From RPQJ01 sp963793675 (lineage in GTDB: Bacteria; Pseudomonadota; Gammaproteobacteria; Steroidobacterales; Steroidobacteraceae), in assembly GCA_963793675.1 (NCBI GenBank), contig CAWCBA010000001.1, positions 1 to 64,000 of the forward strand: 64,000 bases of DNA. Direction: 5' to 3'. Below are positions 37,767 to 48,209 of this stretch, one piece after another (position 1 is the first letter of the stretch; every line of letters starts with the position of its first letter). The position numbers were made by a program, and so were the translations under genes. The notes under the pieces were generated by a model, which saw only the letters and a list, made by a program, of their open reading frames with translations, was not told the DNA's origin and made no database searches.

Positions 37767-37882
37767 CGGCGCGGCCCTCGGCGAACGATGCGGAGAGTCT
37801 AGCAAGCGTGCGGTGCAAGCGGTGGTTACGGTGCGGGAGCCAACGGCTACCGCGAGACCTGCATGCTGAACCATGCACACGT

Positions 37883-37911
37883 TGACCTGAGCGCGTGCCA
37901 CGGGTAGGTTT
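37883..37911 (+). promoter_or_regulatory. Weak promoter candidate for the basic protein gene
   Basis: TTGACC (37883-37888), a 17-bp spacer and TAGGTT (37906-37911). The -35 is good and the -10 poor. It lies 58 bp before the start codon of the Lys/Ala-rich protein. Confidence 0.35.
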
Positions 37912-37968
37912 CGCACCGACTGACCCGACTGATTGATTTCTTCATAACCGCAAGGAATGGGAACACGC

Positions 37969-38223
37969 ATGGCAGCAAAGAAAAAGGCAGCGAAGAAGAA
38001 GACGATTCGTCGCACGACGCTCCGCAGCTCGAAGGGCACCAAGCTCTACGCAGTGCGCGCGGCGGACGGCACGTTCAAGGACATCCAGACCTACAAGCGC
38101 GCGCACTCGGCCGACATCCGCAAGTCCGCGAAGGCGGAGACGACCAGGAAGGCAGCCAAGAAGAAGGCTCCTGCGAAGAAGAAGGCGCCGGCCAGGAAGA
38201 AGGCCGCCACCAAGAAGAAGTGA
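37969..38223 (+). CDS. Lys/Ala-rich histone H1-like basic protein
   Basis: An 84-residue, strongly basic protein. It begins MAAKKKAAKKKTIRRTTLRS, has a short structured-looking centre (GTKLYAVRAADGTFKDIQTY KRAHSADIRK) and ends with repeated AKKK/APAKKK/ARKKAATKKK blocks. An AAGGAA 11 bases before ATG 37969 favours this start over the ATG at 37957. It is probably nucleoid-associated, like bacterial H1-type proteins; direct function is unknown. It is monocistronic, with its own terminator. Confidence 0.8.
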   Translation: MAAKKKAAKKKTIRRTTLRSSKGTKLYAVRAADGTFKDIQTYKRAHSADIRKSAKAETTRKAAKKKAPAKKKAPARKKAATKKK

Positions 38224-38229
38224 TCCCAC

Positions 38230-38261
38230 GGGGCGCGCGGAAATGGGCGCCCCCTTTTTTT
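38230..38261 (+). terminator. Intrinsic terminator of the H1-like gene
   Basis: GGGGCGC (38230-38236) pairs with GCGCCCC (38247-38253) around a 10-nt loop and is followed by seven T residues (38255-38261), 6 bp after the stop codon. Confidence 0.88.
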
Positions 38262-38320
38262 CGGTCAGCCGGATCCCAGCTGTCGCTGACTGCACCGCGG
38301 CGTCTGGTAATCTGCGCGGC

Positions 38321-39495
38321 GTGCTTCTCCTGCGCAACGCCGACGTCTATTCACCCCGTCCACTGGGCCTGCAGTCCCTCCTGATCGGCGGCGGCATCGT
38401 GCTCTGGATGGGTTCCGGCAAGGATCTCCCTGGACTACCTGCCGCGCTCGGCGCGGACCTTACCGAGTGGACCTCGCAGGATTGCGATTGGTCCCCGGCC
38501 TCATCGACGGCCACGTGCACGTCACGGGCGGTGGCGGCGAAGCAGGCTTCAGGACCCGGGTACCGGCGGTGCCGCTGACGCGCTACACGCTGGCTGGCGT
38601 CACGACCGTCGTCGGGTTGCTCGGCACCGACGACGTGACGCGCGGTCCGCGCGACCTGCTCGCACAGATCTACGCCCTGCGCGAGGAGGGCATGAACGCA
38701 TTCGGCTACGCCGGGGGCTATCACGTGCCGCTCGCAACCCTGACGGGCAGCGTGCGTGGCGACCTGGTCCTGCTCGAACCGCTGCTCGGCATCGGTGAAC
38801 TCGCTATCAGCGACCACCGCTCGAGCCAGCCGACCTACGACGAAGTTCTGCGGCTCGCCGCCGATGCCCACGTGTCGGGTCTGATGACTGGCAAGGCCGG
38901 CGTACTGCACCTGCACCTGGGCGACGGTCCTCGTGGCCTCGATTTCGTGCGTCGCGCGCTGAGCGAGAGCGAGGTCCCGGCGCGAGTGTTCAACCCAACC
39001 CACGTCAACCGCCGCAAGGCGCTGTTCGACGAGGCCGTCGCACTGGCAGGGGAAGGTTGCTTCATCGACCTGACCGCCTTCCCGGTCGAGGACGGCGAAG
39101 ACGCCTGGAGCGCAGCGGAGGGCCTGCAGCGCTACCTGGCGAGCGGCGCCCCGGCGGACCGGGTCACGATCAGTTCCGACGCCGGCGGCTGCCTGCCCTG
39201 CTTCGATACGCAAGGTCGCGTCAGCAGCATGGACGTCGGTCACTCCGGCGCCCTGCTCGAGACGCTGCGTGCACTGGTGACGGCGGAATGCCGCTCGAGG
39301 CTGCCCTGCCCGCCTTCACGGCCAATCCCGCCCGCCTGCTGCGCCTCGTCGGGAAGGGCCGGGTCGAAGCAGGCGCCGACGCCGATTTCGTTGTATTGGA
39401 CGCGACAGGAGCCGCTGCAGACCGTCATCATCGGTGGGCACATCCACGTCCGGAACGGCCAGGCCGTCCGGCGGGGAACGTTCGAGAATCGCTAG
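38321..39495 (+). CDS. iadA: Isoaspartyl dipeptidase (frameshifted as given)
   Basis: An amidohydrolase-fold beta-aspartyl dipeptidase of about 390 codons. It starts at GTG 38321 (LLLRNADVYSPRPLG). Metal and active-site segments are PGLIDGHVHVTGGGGEAGF, YAGGYHVP, GVLHLHLGDGP, FNPTHVNRRKALFDEA and TISSDAGGCLP. At least three one-base shifts (near 38467, 39282 and 39410) interrupt it; the segments MPLEAALPAFTANPARLLRL and GADADFVVLDATG sit in the second frame. Located just before cphB and cphA, it fits the last step of cyanophycin use, splitting beta-Asp-Arg into Asp and Arg. Confidence 0.88.
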
Positions 39496-39505
39496 GAGCA
39501 GCACG

Positions 39506-40345
39506 TTGCCGAGCATCGTCCCGGAAGGCGGAACCCGCGGCTGGATCATCCCGATCGGCGGTGCCGAGAACAAAGAGAACGACCGCCACATCCTCGAGCG
39601 GTTCGTCAATGTGTCCGGCGGTCGTGACGCCGACATCGTTGTAATCCCGACCGCCAGCCGGCTCACCGAGACCGGGCCACGCTACGAGAAACTGTTCCGC
39701 GACATCGGCGCAGCCCGCGTCACGTCGATGGACTTCGATACGCGCCGCGATTGCCATGAACCCGGCCGCCTGCAGCGGCTCGAGCAAGCGACCGGCATTT
39801 TCTTCACGGGCGGCAACCAGCTGCGCATCTCGACGCTGCTCGGCGGCACGCCCGTCGCCAAGCTCATCCGCGCGCGCAATGCCGGCGGTGTGACCGTCGG
39901 CGGCACCAGTGCGGGCGCCAGCATCCTGAGCGAGCACATGATCGCTTTCGGCGACGAAGGCTCCTCGGTGATCTCCGGCAGCGTGCGGCTCGCCCCGGGC
40001 CTCGGCCTGACCAACCGCTTCATCATCGACCAGCATTTCCGTCAGCGCGACCGCCTCGGCCGCCTGCTCACGGCGCTGGCCTACAACCCGTTCGCGATCG
40101 GCATCGGTCTCGACGAAGACACGGCGGCTTTCATCGGCCCCGACGAAACGGTCGAAGTCGAAGGCAGCGGCGGCGTCACGATCGTCGACGCGAGCGACGT
40201 CTCGTTCTCGTCGATGGATGCGGTGAGCGAAGGACAGCCGGTGTGCCTGCTGGGCCTCAAGCTGCACATCCTCGTCGCCGGCGCGACCTTCAACCTGCAC
40301 ACGCGGCTGGCGCAGGCCGGCTCGCTCAGCGTTCCGAAAGAATAG
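39506..40345 (+). CDS. cphB: Cyanophycinase
   Basis: A 279-residue serine-type exopeptidase (S51 family) that degrades cyanophycin to beta-Asp-Arg dipeptides. The nucleophile is in VGGTSAGASILS; TGGNQLRI, IPIGGAENKEND and RFIIDQHFRQRDRLGRLL are family-specific. The TTG at 39506 is chosen for its upstream AGGAG and family-normal length. It starts 10 bp after iadA and is followed 28 bp later by cphA, so the three form an operon. Confidence 0.95.
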   Translation: MPSIVPEGGTRGWIIPIGGAENKENDRHILERFVNVSGGRDADIVVIPTASRLTETGPRYEKLFRDIGAARVTSMDFDTRRDCHEPGRLQRLEQATGIFFTGGNQLRISTLLGGTPVAKLIRARNAGGVTVGGTSAGASILSEHMIAFGDEGSSVISGSVRLAPGLGLTNRFIIDQHFRQRDRLGRLLTALAYNPFAIGIGLDEDTAAFIGPDETVEVEGSGGVTIVDASDVSFSSMDAVSEGQPVCLLGLKLHILVAGATFNLHTRLAQAGSLSVPKE

Positions 40346-40373
40346 GGTTTTACAGACAGGGAGGAAGCCGGGA

Positions 40374-43358
40374 ATGCGCATCCTGGACCGGTCCGTTTAC
40401 GTCGGGCCTTCGCTTTACGCACATTTCCCCGTCATCCGGCTCGAACTCGACCTGGGCGAACTCGAGCACTGGCCCACGGGCCGGCTCGGCAGCGCGTTCG
40501 TCGACGGACTTGCGGCTGCGCTCCCGGGCCTCGCCGAACACGGCTGTTCTTATCGCGAGCCGGGCGGCTTTTTTCGCCGCATGCGCGAAGACGAAGGCAC
40601 CTGGCTCGGCCACGTGCTCGAACACGTCGCGATCGAACTGCAGAACATCGCAGGTGAGAACGTCACCTTCGGCAAGACGCGCAGCGCCAGCGCGCCGGGC
40701 GTCTACACGGTCGTCTACGAATACGCGCAACGCGACGAAGGCATCGCTGCCGGCGAACTCGCGCTGCGGCTGCTGTGCTCGCTGCTGCCCGACGCGATCC
40801 GCCCCGCAGAGAGCGTGCCCGAGGGCTGGAACTGGCCCGAGGCGCGCGACGAATTCATCCGCTTCGCGCAGCGGCGGGCGCTGGGTCCGTCGACGGCGTC
40901 GCTCGTGCGCGCAGCCGAAGCCCGCGACATTCCCTGGCTGCGGCTCAACGACCAGTCCCTGGTGCAGCTCGGGCACGGTCGCTACCAGCAGCGCATCCAG
41001 GCAACCGTCACCGGCCGCACCTCGCACATCGCGGTCGAACTCGCGAGCGACAAGGAAGAGACCAACAAGATCCTCGCGACGCTGGGCCTGCCCGTGCCGC
41101 AGCAGGAACTGGTGCAGAGCGAAGGCCAGGCGGTGCGCGCCGCGCGGCGCATCGGCTATCCGGTCGTCACCAAGCCGTACAACGGCAATCATGGCCGCGG
41201 CATTTCGATCAAGCTCGCGACGGAAGACGAAGTCGCGCAGGGTTTCCGCGTCGCGAAGGAGCATTCGCGGTCGGTGATCGTCGAGACCTACCTCGAAGGC
41301 GACGACCACCGCCTGCTGGTCGTGAACGGCGAACTCGTCGCGGCCACGCGCCGCACGCCGGGCCACGTCGTCGGCGACGGCGTCAAGAACGTCGTCGACC
41401 TGATCGAAGTCGTGAACCAGGATCCGCGCCGCGGCGTCGGCCACGAGAAGGTGCTGACGCGCCTCGAACTCGATGCCCAGGCGCTCAAGATGCTGGAGAA
41501 GGTCGACATGACGCCGGAGTCGATTCCGGTACCGGGCCAGATCGTCTACCTGCGCTCCACTGCGAACCTGTCTACGGGCGGGACGGCGACGGACGTCACC
41601 GACGTCATCCATCCCGACAATCGCGAAATGGCGGTGCGCGCCGTACAGGCTGTGGGCCTCGACGTCGGCGGCGTCGACTTTCTTTCGACGGACATTACCG
41701 AGAGCTATCGCAAAATCGGTGGCGGCATCTGCGAGGTGAATGCGGCCCCCGGATTCCGCATGCACGTAGCGCCGAGCGAGGGCACTCCGCGTGACGCCGC
41801 GGGCCCCGTCATCGACATGCTGTTCCCGACGGGCTCGCCAACCCGCGTGCCGATCGCGGCGCTGACCGGTACCAATGGCAAGACGACCACGGCGCGCATG
41901 CTCTCGCACATCACCAAGATGGCGGGCTACACGCCGGGCCTCACCACGACCGACGGCGTCTACATCGACGGCCAGCGCACGGTGCAAGGCGACATGACCG
42001 GGCCGGTGTCCGCGCGCATGGTGCTCGCCGACCCGCAGATCGACATTGCAATCCTCGAAACCGCGCGTGGCGGCCTGCTGCGCGCCGGCATGGGCGTGCC
42101 CGAGGTAAACGTCGGCGCCGTGCTGAACGTGCAGTCGGATCACCTCGGGCTCAAGGGCATCGATACCCTCGATCAGCTCGCCGAAGTGAAGCGCGTCGTG
42201 ATCGAAGTGGCGAAGGATTGCGCGGTGCTGAACGCCGACGATCCGCTCGTGCTCAGGATGTCCGGTTACACCGAAGCCAAGAGCATCTGCTACGTCACGA
42301 TGAACCCGCAGCATGGACTGGTGCGTGAGCACATCCGTGCGGGAGGGCGTGCCTGCGCGCTCGAAGCCGGCGTCAATGGCCAGATGATCACGCTCTACGA
42401 CCGCAGCAGCCACATTCCGCTGGTGTGGACTCACCTGATTCCCGCGACGCTCGAAGGTCGCGCTCTGCACAACGTGCAGAACGCGATGTTCGCCGCGGCA
42501 ATGGCGTATTCGCTCGGCATCAAGCTCGATGCGATCCGTCACGGCCTGCGCACGTTCGACTCGACCTTCTTCCAGGCACCGGGCCGCATGAACGTGTTCA
42601 ATGAACACCCGTTCAAGGTGCTGTTCGACTACGGTCACAACGCGCACGCGGTCGCGGCCATGGCCGATCTTGCACAACGGCTGGACGTGACGGGACGACG
42701 CATCGTCGTGTTGGCCGGCCCGGGCGACCGTCGCAACGATGATCTGCGCGCGATCGCCGACGCGGTGGCCGGCCGTTTCGATCACTACATCTGCCGGCGC
42801 GACGACAGCCTGCGCGATCGTGCTCCGGACGAAGTGCCCAAGCTGCAGGCAGCGCAGCTGCAGTCGCGTGGCGTCCCTGCGTCGGCCATCTCGATCATTC
42901 CTGACGAACAGGAAGCGATCGAGGCCGCGCTCAACATGGGACAGCCGGGTGACCTGCTGCTGATCTTCGCCGATGCACTGATCCGCTCGTGGAAACAGAT
43001 CACCAAGTACAAGTCCGCCACCTCTCCCGCGTCAGCTGGAGAGGCCGCGCGAAGCGCGGCTGAGGGCGGCGGCGCAGGCGACGGCTATTCCGGCATCGGC
43101 GGCTTCATGGCGAGCGGCGCTTCTCCGCTCATCACCTCTCCTGCTCCGGCCACAGAGGTCGCACGCAGCGCGGGTGAGGGCGCGAGGAAGCCGTCACCCC
43201 AACCCGCTCCGGGCAAACCCGGGAAGCCTGAGCTGGTTGCCGCCCATGCGGACGAAGGGCCCGGCGCGCACCAAGCCGGCGAGCTCGCCGACCAGCTCAT
43301 GCCTGGGGTCGTTCGCGATGAACGCGGCGTCTGGATCGCGCCGGAGACGGAAGACTGA
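40374..43358 (+). CDS. cphA: Cyanophycin synthetase
   Basis: A 994-residue enzyme that polymerises Asp and Arg into cyanophycin using ATP. The N-terminal domain (LGHVLEHVAIELQNIAGENV) is followed by an ATP-grasp domain (about residues 220-480; GYPVVTKPYNGNHGRGISIK, GGGICEVNAAPGFRMH) and a Mur-ligase-like domain with P-loop GTNGKTTT at about 499-506 and VLFDYGHNAHAV. Cyanobacterial enzymes are nearer 875 residues. Here the native end is near residue 880, and about 110 extra residues derive from inserted palindromic repeats (TSPASAGEAARSAAEG, TSPAPATEVARSAGEG). Their effect on function is unknown. Confidence 0.96.
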   Translation: MRILDRSVYVGPSLYAHFPVIRLELDLGELEHWPTGRLGSAFVDGLAAALPGLAEHGCSYREPGGFFRRMREDEGTWLGHVLEHVAIELQNIAGENVTFGKTRSASAPGVYTVVYEYAQRDEGIAAGELALRLLCSLLPDAIRPAESVPEGWNWPEARDEFIRFAQRRALGPSTASLVRAAEARDIPWLRLNDQSLVQLGHGRYQQRIQATVTGRTSHIAVELASDKEETNKILATLGLPVPQQELVQSEGQAVRAARRIGYPVVTKPYNGNHGRGISIKLATEDEVAQGFRVAKEHSRSVIVETYLEGDDHRLLVVNGELVAATRRTPGHVVGDGVKNVVDLIEVVNQDPRRGVGHEKVLTRLELDAQALKMLEKVDMTPESIPVPGQIVYLRSTANLSTGGTATDVTDVIHPDNREMAVRAVQAVGLDVGGVDFLSTDITESYRKIGGGICEVNAAPGFRMHVAPSEGTPRDAAGPVIDMLFPTGSPTRVPIAALTGTNGKTTTARMLSHITKMAGYTPGLTTTDGVYIDGQRTVQGDMTGPVSARMVLADPQIDIAILETARGGLLRAGMGVPEVNVGAVLNVQSDHLGLKGIDTLDQLAEVKRVVIEVAKDCAVLNADDPLVLRMSGYTEAKSICYVTMNPQHGLVREHIRAGGRACALEAGVNGQMITLYDRSSHIPLVWTHLIPATLEGRALHNVQNAMFAAAMAYSLGIKLDAIRHGLRTFDSTFFQAPGRMNVFNEHPFKVLFDYGHNAHAVAAMADLAQRLDVTGRRIVVLAGPGDRRNDDLRAIADAVAGRFDHYICRRDDSLRDRAPDEVPKLQAAQLQSRGVPASAISIIPDEQEAIEAALNMGQPGDLLLIFADALIRSWKQITKYKSATSPASAGEAARSAAEGGGAGDGYSGIGGFMASGASPLITSPAPATEVARSAGEGARKPSPQPAPGKPGKPELVAAHADEGPGAHQAGELADQLMPGVVRDERGVWIAPETED
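43018..43170. repeat. CTCTCCCGC-type repeats inside the 3' end of cphA
   Basis: Two copies of the dispersed palindromic repeat (CCTCTCCCGCGTCAGCTGGAGAGG-like at about 43020-43045 and CACCTCTCCTGCTCCGG-like at about 43133-43152, each followed by a CGC-rich gtGAGGGCG-type tail) lie in frame within the cphA coding sequence. They encode a disordered tail. Confidence 0.65.
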
Positions 43359-43399
43359 ACGCCGAACGCACCCTGCCCCTCGACGACTCGCGTCGGCTG

Positions 43400-45188
43400 A
43401 TGGGAGGGAACCTGTTCTTCGCCGGCACCGGGGCGGTGCTGGAAACAGTCGGCGTCGCGATCGACGACGTGCTGTTGTCCGGCTGGTACGCGCGCGTCGA
43501 GCGTGCGCGTCGACACCTTGGCTGGGACAAGACTTCGCCCGGCATGCTGCTCACCCCCGCCATCGTCGCGCGCCGGCACGCGGCGGGCGCGTCGCTTGCG
43601 CTGCAGGCACCCATCGACCAGCTCTTCACCGCGACCGAGCTCAACGAATGGGCGCTCTGCGCAACGTTGTTCGAGCGTGATCCTGTCCGCTGGGCGAACG
43701 TCACCAACGACCTGCTGGCGGATTACCTCGAGGACGCCAGCGATCCGGCCGACGTCGTTCCGCCGGTGATAGAGGAAGAAGCCGCGCTGGCAAGGCTCGC
43801 CGGGCGCGCAGCAAGCGAGCGGCGTCCGGACGTCGTTGCCCTGATCGAAGCCGCCACGGCGCGCGGCGTCGGTCACCTGCTCGACGAAACGACGCTGACG
43901 CTCGGCGCAGGCAAGGGCAGCCAGGGCTGGACACTGGATGCGTTACCCGCGATCGACTCGGTGCCGTGGGCTTCGCTGCACACCATCCCGATTGCGGCCG
44001 TCACGGGCTCGAACGGCAAGACCACGACCGTGCGACTCGTCGCTGCCTGCGCGCGCGCCAACGGCTGGCGCGACGGCTTCAACTGCACGGACGGCGTCTT
44101 CATCAACCGCCAGCCGGTGGCCGCGGGCGATTACTCGGGACCGGCAGGCACTCGTCTCGTGCTGCGCAACACGAGCGTGGAAGCGGCGGTCCTTGAGACG
44201 GCCCGGGGCGGCATCCTGCGCCGCGGCCTGGCGGCCGATCGTGCCGACGTGGCCATCGTCACCAACATCAGTCCCGATCACTTTGGCGAATACGGCATCG
44301 ACGACCTCGACGGCCTCGCGGACGTGAAGCTCAGTGTCGCTGCACCTGCTCGATCACGAAGGGTTGCTGGTGCTGAACGCCGATGACGCCTTGCTCCGTG
44401 CCAAGAGCGGGGTACTCCGGCAGAGGCTGGGCTGGCAGCCGACACTCGGCTGGTTTGCGCGCAGCTACGATCATCCGGCGCTGGTGCAGCATCGTGCCCT
44501 GTCGGGCGCCACGTCCGGCGTTCGCGCTGGACACTTGTGGTTGTCGTCTGGCGACGGTGGGCACGACCTGGGCGCCATCAATGACATGCCGCTCACGATC
44601 GAAGGCGCCGCGACCTACAACGTCGAGAACCTGGCGGGCGCAGCGCTCGTCGCGACCAGGCTCGGCGTGCCGCCGGCGATCATCGCGCAGGTGTTCTCGT
44701 CTTTCGGTCGCGACCTCGCCGACAACAACGGGCGACTCATGCGTTTCGACATCGGCGGCGTGAAGATCATCGTCGACTACGCGCACAACCCGGATGGCTT
44801 GCGCGGCGTGCTGGGCGTGGCGCGGCGACTGCGCGCACCAGACGGCCGCATCGGCATGTTGCTCGGCCACGCTGGCAACCGGCTCAATGCCGACATCGAG
44901 GAACTCGCCCTGGTGGCGACTGAATTCGATCCCGACCTGATCGTGGTGAAGGAAGACGAAGGCCACCTGCGCGGGCGGCAGCCTGGCGAGGTGCCCGCGA
45001 TCATCCAGAAGGTGCTCCTGCAGGCGGGCATGAAGGAATCCGCGGTGCCAATCTGTCCGTCGGAAGTCGATGCGGCGCTGATGGCGCTCGAATGGGCGCG
45101 GCCGGGCGACGCGCTGGTGCTGCTGATTCACTCGAACAGCGCGCGCACCCGGATGCTCGAAATCCTCGCGTCGCGTCGCGGCAGCTAG
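43400..45188 (+). CDS. Mur-ligase family protein, second cyanophycin synthetase-like gene (frameshifted as given)
   Basis: About 595 residues. An N-terminal segment (LMGGNLFFAGTGAVLETVGV ... TATELNEWALCATLF) has no ATP-grasp motifs. A Mur-ligase core follows with P-loop AVTGSNGKTTTVRL, NCTDGVFINRQPVAAGDYSG, ETARGGILRRGLA and IIVDYAHNPDGLRGVLGVAR. One shift at about 44342 separates the halves. It begins about 40 bp after cphA; homologous N-terminal sequence may start slightly upstream of ATG 43400. Proteobacteria with cphA often carry such a partner; whether it ligates amino acids to cyanophycin or another acceptor is not known. Confidence 0.83.
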
Positions 45189-45231
45189 CGGCAGCGTGGG
45201 CGGGGCGCCGCCCAGCCGACCTCCCGCGACC

Positions 45232-46392
45232 TCAGGGCGCGGGGTGGCTCGCCTTCCAGTCCATGGCGCGACGTACCCGGCGCTCGACCGAGGGGTGCGT
45301 GTAGAACAGCGCCTCCTCCACTTTGCCCGGCCGCGGGTTTCGATACTCGGCGGTCTTCACCAGCGCAGTCGCCAGTGCATCCGGCAGGTTCACCGTCTCG
45401 AGCGAATACTGGTCGGCCTCGTTCTCGCCCTTGCGGATCTGGCCGTTGACGATCGGCTGCACCAGCAGCAGGAACAGCGAGACCATGAAGAACAGCACCG
45501 GCAGGCCCGTGGGATCGCTGATCGACGCCGCGCTGCCAAAGGCACGCGCAAATCTGGGAAAGAAACGGTCCGCGAGGAAGAAGAACGCGATCGCGAGCAC
45601 GGACAGCAGGATCACGGTTCGCCAGACGTGGCCGAGCACGTAGTGACCCATCTCGTGGCCCGTCACCGCCTTCACTTCGTCGAGCGATGCGCCCTTGAAC
45701 GCGATGTCGGAGATCGCGATGCGCGCCGAACCCGCGATGCCGGAAACGTTGGCGGTGAAATTGTTCGACTGGCGCGAACCGTCGTAGACGAAAATGCGGT
45801 CCTCGGGCACGCCGGCCTGCTTCGCCAGCACGACCAGCGCATCGCGCACCTGGCCCGCAGGCACAGGCCGGTAGTCGTTGAACAGCGGCTCGATGAACAC
45901 GGGACCGGCGAGCAGGAACAACGACAACGCGAATGCCGTCAGGCCGCCCGACCATACCCACCAGAACTTCCCCGCCCGGCGGATCAGCGCGTAGACACCG
46001 ATGAAAAACAGCGCGACGAGCACGGCTGCGATCACTAGCGACAACACGCCCTGCCCCAGGTAATCGACCAGCGGCTGGCTGGTGCGGCCATAACCGCGTT
46101 CGCGCCACCAGTCGGTGTAGATCGTCCAGGGCAGCGAGATCAGGCCCGACACCACGATGTACGCGGCGGCGACGACCCAGGCTTTCAGGTTCAGCCCGCG
46201 CCTGGCGAGCTTCGCATTGATGCGGTCGAGCAGGCCGGTGCGAACGACCACCCACGTGATGACAGCCGTCACGAGCAGGTTCCAGAGCAGCAGCCAGTGC
46301 CCGCCGCGTGGTGTACGCCGCCGCTTTCGCGAGGGCATCCGCGCCGAGTGAGTCGATGTAGGCGGCGGTCGCGGCTGCGGATCGAAGGACAT
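45232..46392 (-). CDS. M48-family (Ste24-like) membrane metalloprotease
   Basis: A zinc endopeptidase with several membrane spans. The N-terminal M48_N-like region (GGHWLLLWNLLVTAVITWVV, TIYTDWWRERGYGRTSQPL) is followed by the domain with SRQSNNFTANVSGI, the HEMGH zinc motif and the third-ligand region NGQIRKGENEADQYSLET. The first 25-30 codons look out of frame: YIDSLGADALAKAAAYTT reads correctly in another frame between about 46312 and 46375. Two compensating indels are therefore likely. The role is membrane or periplasmic proteolysis; the substrate is unknown. Confidence 0.87.
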   Translation of the reverse strand: MSFDPQPRPPPTSTHSARMPSRKRRRTPRGGHWLLLWNLLVTAVITWVVVRTGLLDRINAKLARRGLNLKAWVVAAAYIVVSGLISLPWTIYTDWWRERGYGRTSQPLVDYLGQGVLSLVIAAVLVALFFIGVYALIRRAGKFWWVWSGGLTAFALSLFLLAGPVFIEPLFNDYRPVPAGQVRDALVVLAKQAGVPEDRIFVYDGSRQSNNFTANVSGIAGSARIAISDIAFKGASLDEVKAVTGHEMGHYVLGHVWRTVILLSVLAIAFFFLADRFFPRFARAFGSAASISDPTGLPVLFFMVSLFLLLVQPIVNGQIRKGENEADQYSLETVNLPDALATALVKTAEYRNPRPGKVEEALFYTHPSVERRVRRAMDWKASHPAP

Positions 46393-46438
46393 GGTGTTTC
46401 CTGTGATTGGATCGTCTGGCAGGCCGCTTTGAGCGGGC

Positions 46439-48062
46439 TCAGCGTGTGGGCGCCGCCGCGAAGGCCTGAGCAACATCGCAGTCAGCTCGTGCATGCCGCC
46501 GAGGAGCTGCGCGACGGCTCCAGCCGGGGCGAAGCCTTGCGCGGTAAAGCGCGCCAGCAGCTCCGGATCGGAGGCGATGATGGCTACCGGAACATCCCAG
46601 GACGCGCCCTCGCCACTGACGTTACCGGTCGGCTGGTGATCGCCGAGCAGATGTACACGGTGTCGCGCGCTGGCGGCAGGCGCAGGAAGCCGCTGATCGA
46701 GCGGAAGTGCATCCGACCAGCCGCACGTAGGCCGGCAGCATGTCGAGCCAGTCGACGGGCACGGCCAGCGCACGCGCCGTGTCGGCCTCGTCGAACGGTC
46801 GCTCGCCGAGCAGGCGTCGCCAGTCCGGCTGGCAAGTCGGCACGTGGCCGAACGGACGTGAGTACTGATCGTTGCCGCGAACAGGAATCGCGGCGGCGCC
46901 GCAGGTGGACGCGGATACAGTCGCTCGAAGCGAGCAAAGGTGAACTGGTCCGGCATCTTCCACCAGTTGCCCAGCGTCGGCCCGCGGTAGTCGAGGGTGC
47001 GCCCCTCGACGTAGACGTCATAGCCGTACCAGGCACGCTCCGGCCATTCCGACGACACCGCCGGGTACAGGCCGAAAGTCTGGTAGGCGTGCGAGGGAAA
47101 AACGCTGATCAGCGACGGACGCTTCGTCGTCAGCAGCAAGTCGTGACGCTGGGGTCCGAGAGGTCGATGCCGGCGAGCAACGACACGTGCGCGAGATCCG
47201 ATCCGCCGCCGATCGTCGGCGAGCGCACGAAGCAAGCAGACGACCTGCAAGCTGGTAGCCGCAAGGTCCTCGGCCAGACGCTCGCGGGCGGCCGGAGCAC
47301 TCTGGCAGCGTGCGGATCGTCGGTAGACGACAGCGCTGACCGACTCGAGAAACACGAGGAACACATCGCGCCCGGTGCAACGCCCGAGCGCGTGGCTGTT
47401 CGTGCTCGCCAGCGCGCTGTCCACGACCGCGGTCGGCGGCAGCAGCAGGGCGATCTGCTGCGCCGAGGCGGCGTGGCGAGCAGGTCGAGTCGTCGGCCAA
47501 AAGGTCGGGAGAACCGGCTCGCCGACGAGCGGCGAGGAGGCACGAACGCCGGCAGAGTTGGTCAGGACCAGCGCGAGCGCGGCGGCTGTCGCTAGCTAGG
47601 TCGAGCGCGCGCGCAACGCATAGGGAATCGCTTCGTGCGCGATACTGCGATCGATGCACGCAACAGGCGGTGGAATCCCATCCGAGCAGTGCGAAACCGT
47701 TCAGCGCTAACACCGTCCGCCACGACGCGCCCCCCTGGAAGCGCGACCCAGATGAAGCGCTGGATCCGCGGCATGTCGAGTACAGGTCGACGGCGCGCCT
47801 GAAGAGCGCCGGCACGGTCACGTCCGCGAAGCGCAGCAGGACAAGGAGCAGGAACACGCCAACCAAAAACCCTGCTGCGCGCCGGTGACACGCACTGCGG
47901 AAGGCGACGATGAGCAACAGCAGGAACGACAACCAGACGAAGCCTCTGCGCGAGCCGTGCATCAGCAGGACGCTGGTGCGGGCCACCAGTCGCGGAGCCC
48001 AGCATGAAACCGAGGAAGAGCAGCGCAAGCAGCGCCGTCGCAACCCGACGATGGACGATCAT
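46439..48062 (-). pseudogene. Sulfatase-like inner-membrane hydrolase, multiply frameshifted
   Basis: Piecing all three frames together gives a protein of about 540 residues. N-terminal hydrophobic spans (MIVHRRVATALLALLFLGFM; FVWLSFLLLLIVAF; FLVGVFLLLVLLRFADVTV) are followed by an alkaline-phosphatase/sulfatase superfamily domain: DVFLVFLES, SVFPSHAYQTFGLYPAVSSE, FLFAATISTHV, and LLGDHQPTGNVSGEGASWDV with the metal-binding DH. At least six frame changes occur. It could be a decayed gene or a low-accuracy stretch; the preserved motifs in all pieces favour the latter. No long forward gene competes. Confidence 0.6.
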
Positions 48063-48209
48063 GATCCGGCGCCCAGATCCGGCGCCGCCGATGCCGTGCT
48101 CCGTTACTCGCCCACCGATGCAACCCATGCCCACCTGCACCGGCGTGATCTGCCACCTGTAGCGCGCGCAATGCGGTCCGAGGGCGTGCGCAACTGGCCC
48201 GCGCCCTGT

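Noticed and set aside
43018..43170. CRISPR-like array or transposon end
   Set aside because: The repeats are palindromic, irregularly spaced and share sequence with copies elsewhere in the window, with no spacers of constant length and no cas or transposase gene.
46297..47595. 432-codon plus-strand open frame
   Set aside because: Antisense to the sulfatase-like gene, whose motifs are recognisable on the minus strand; composition is shadow-like.
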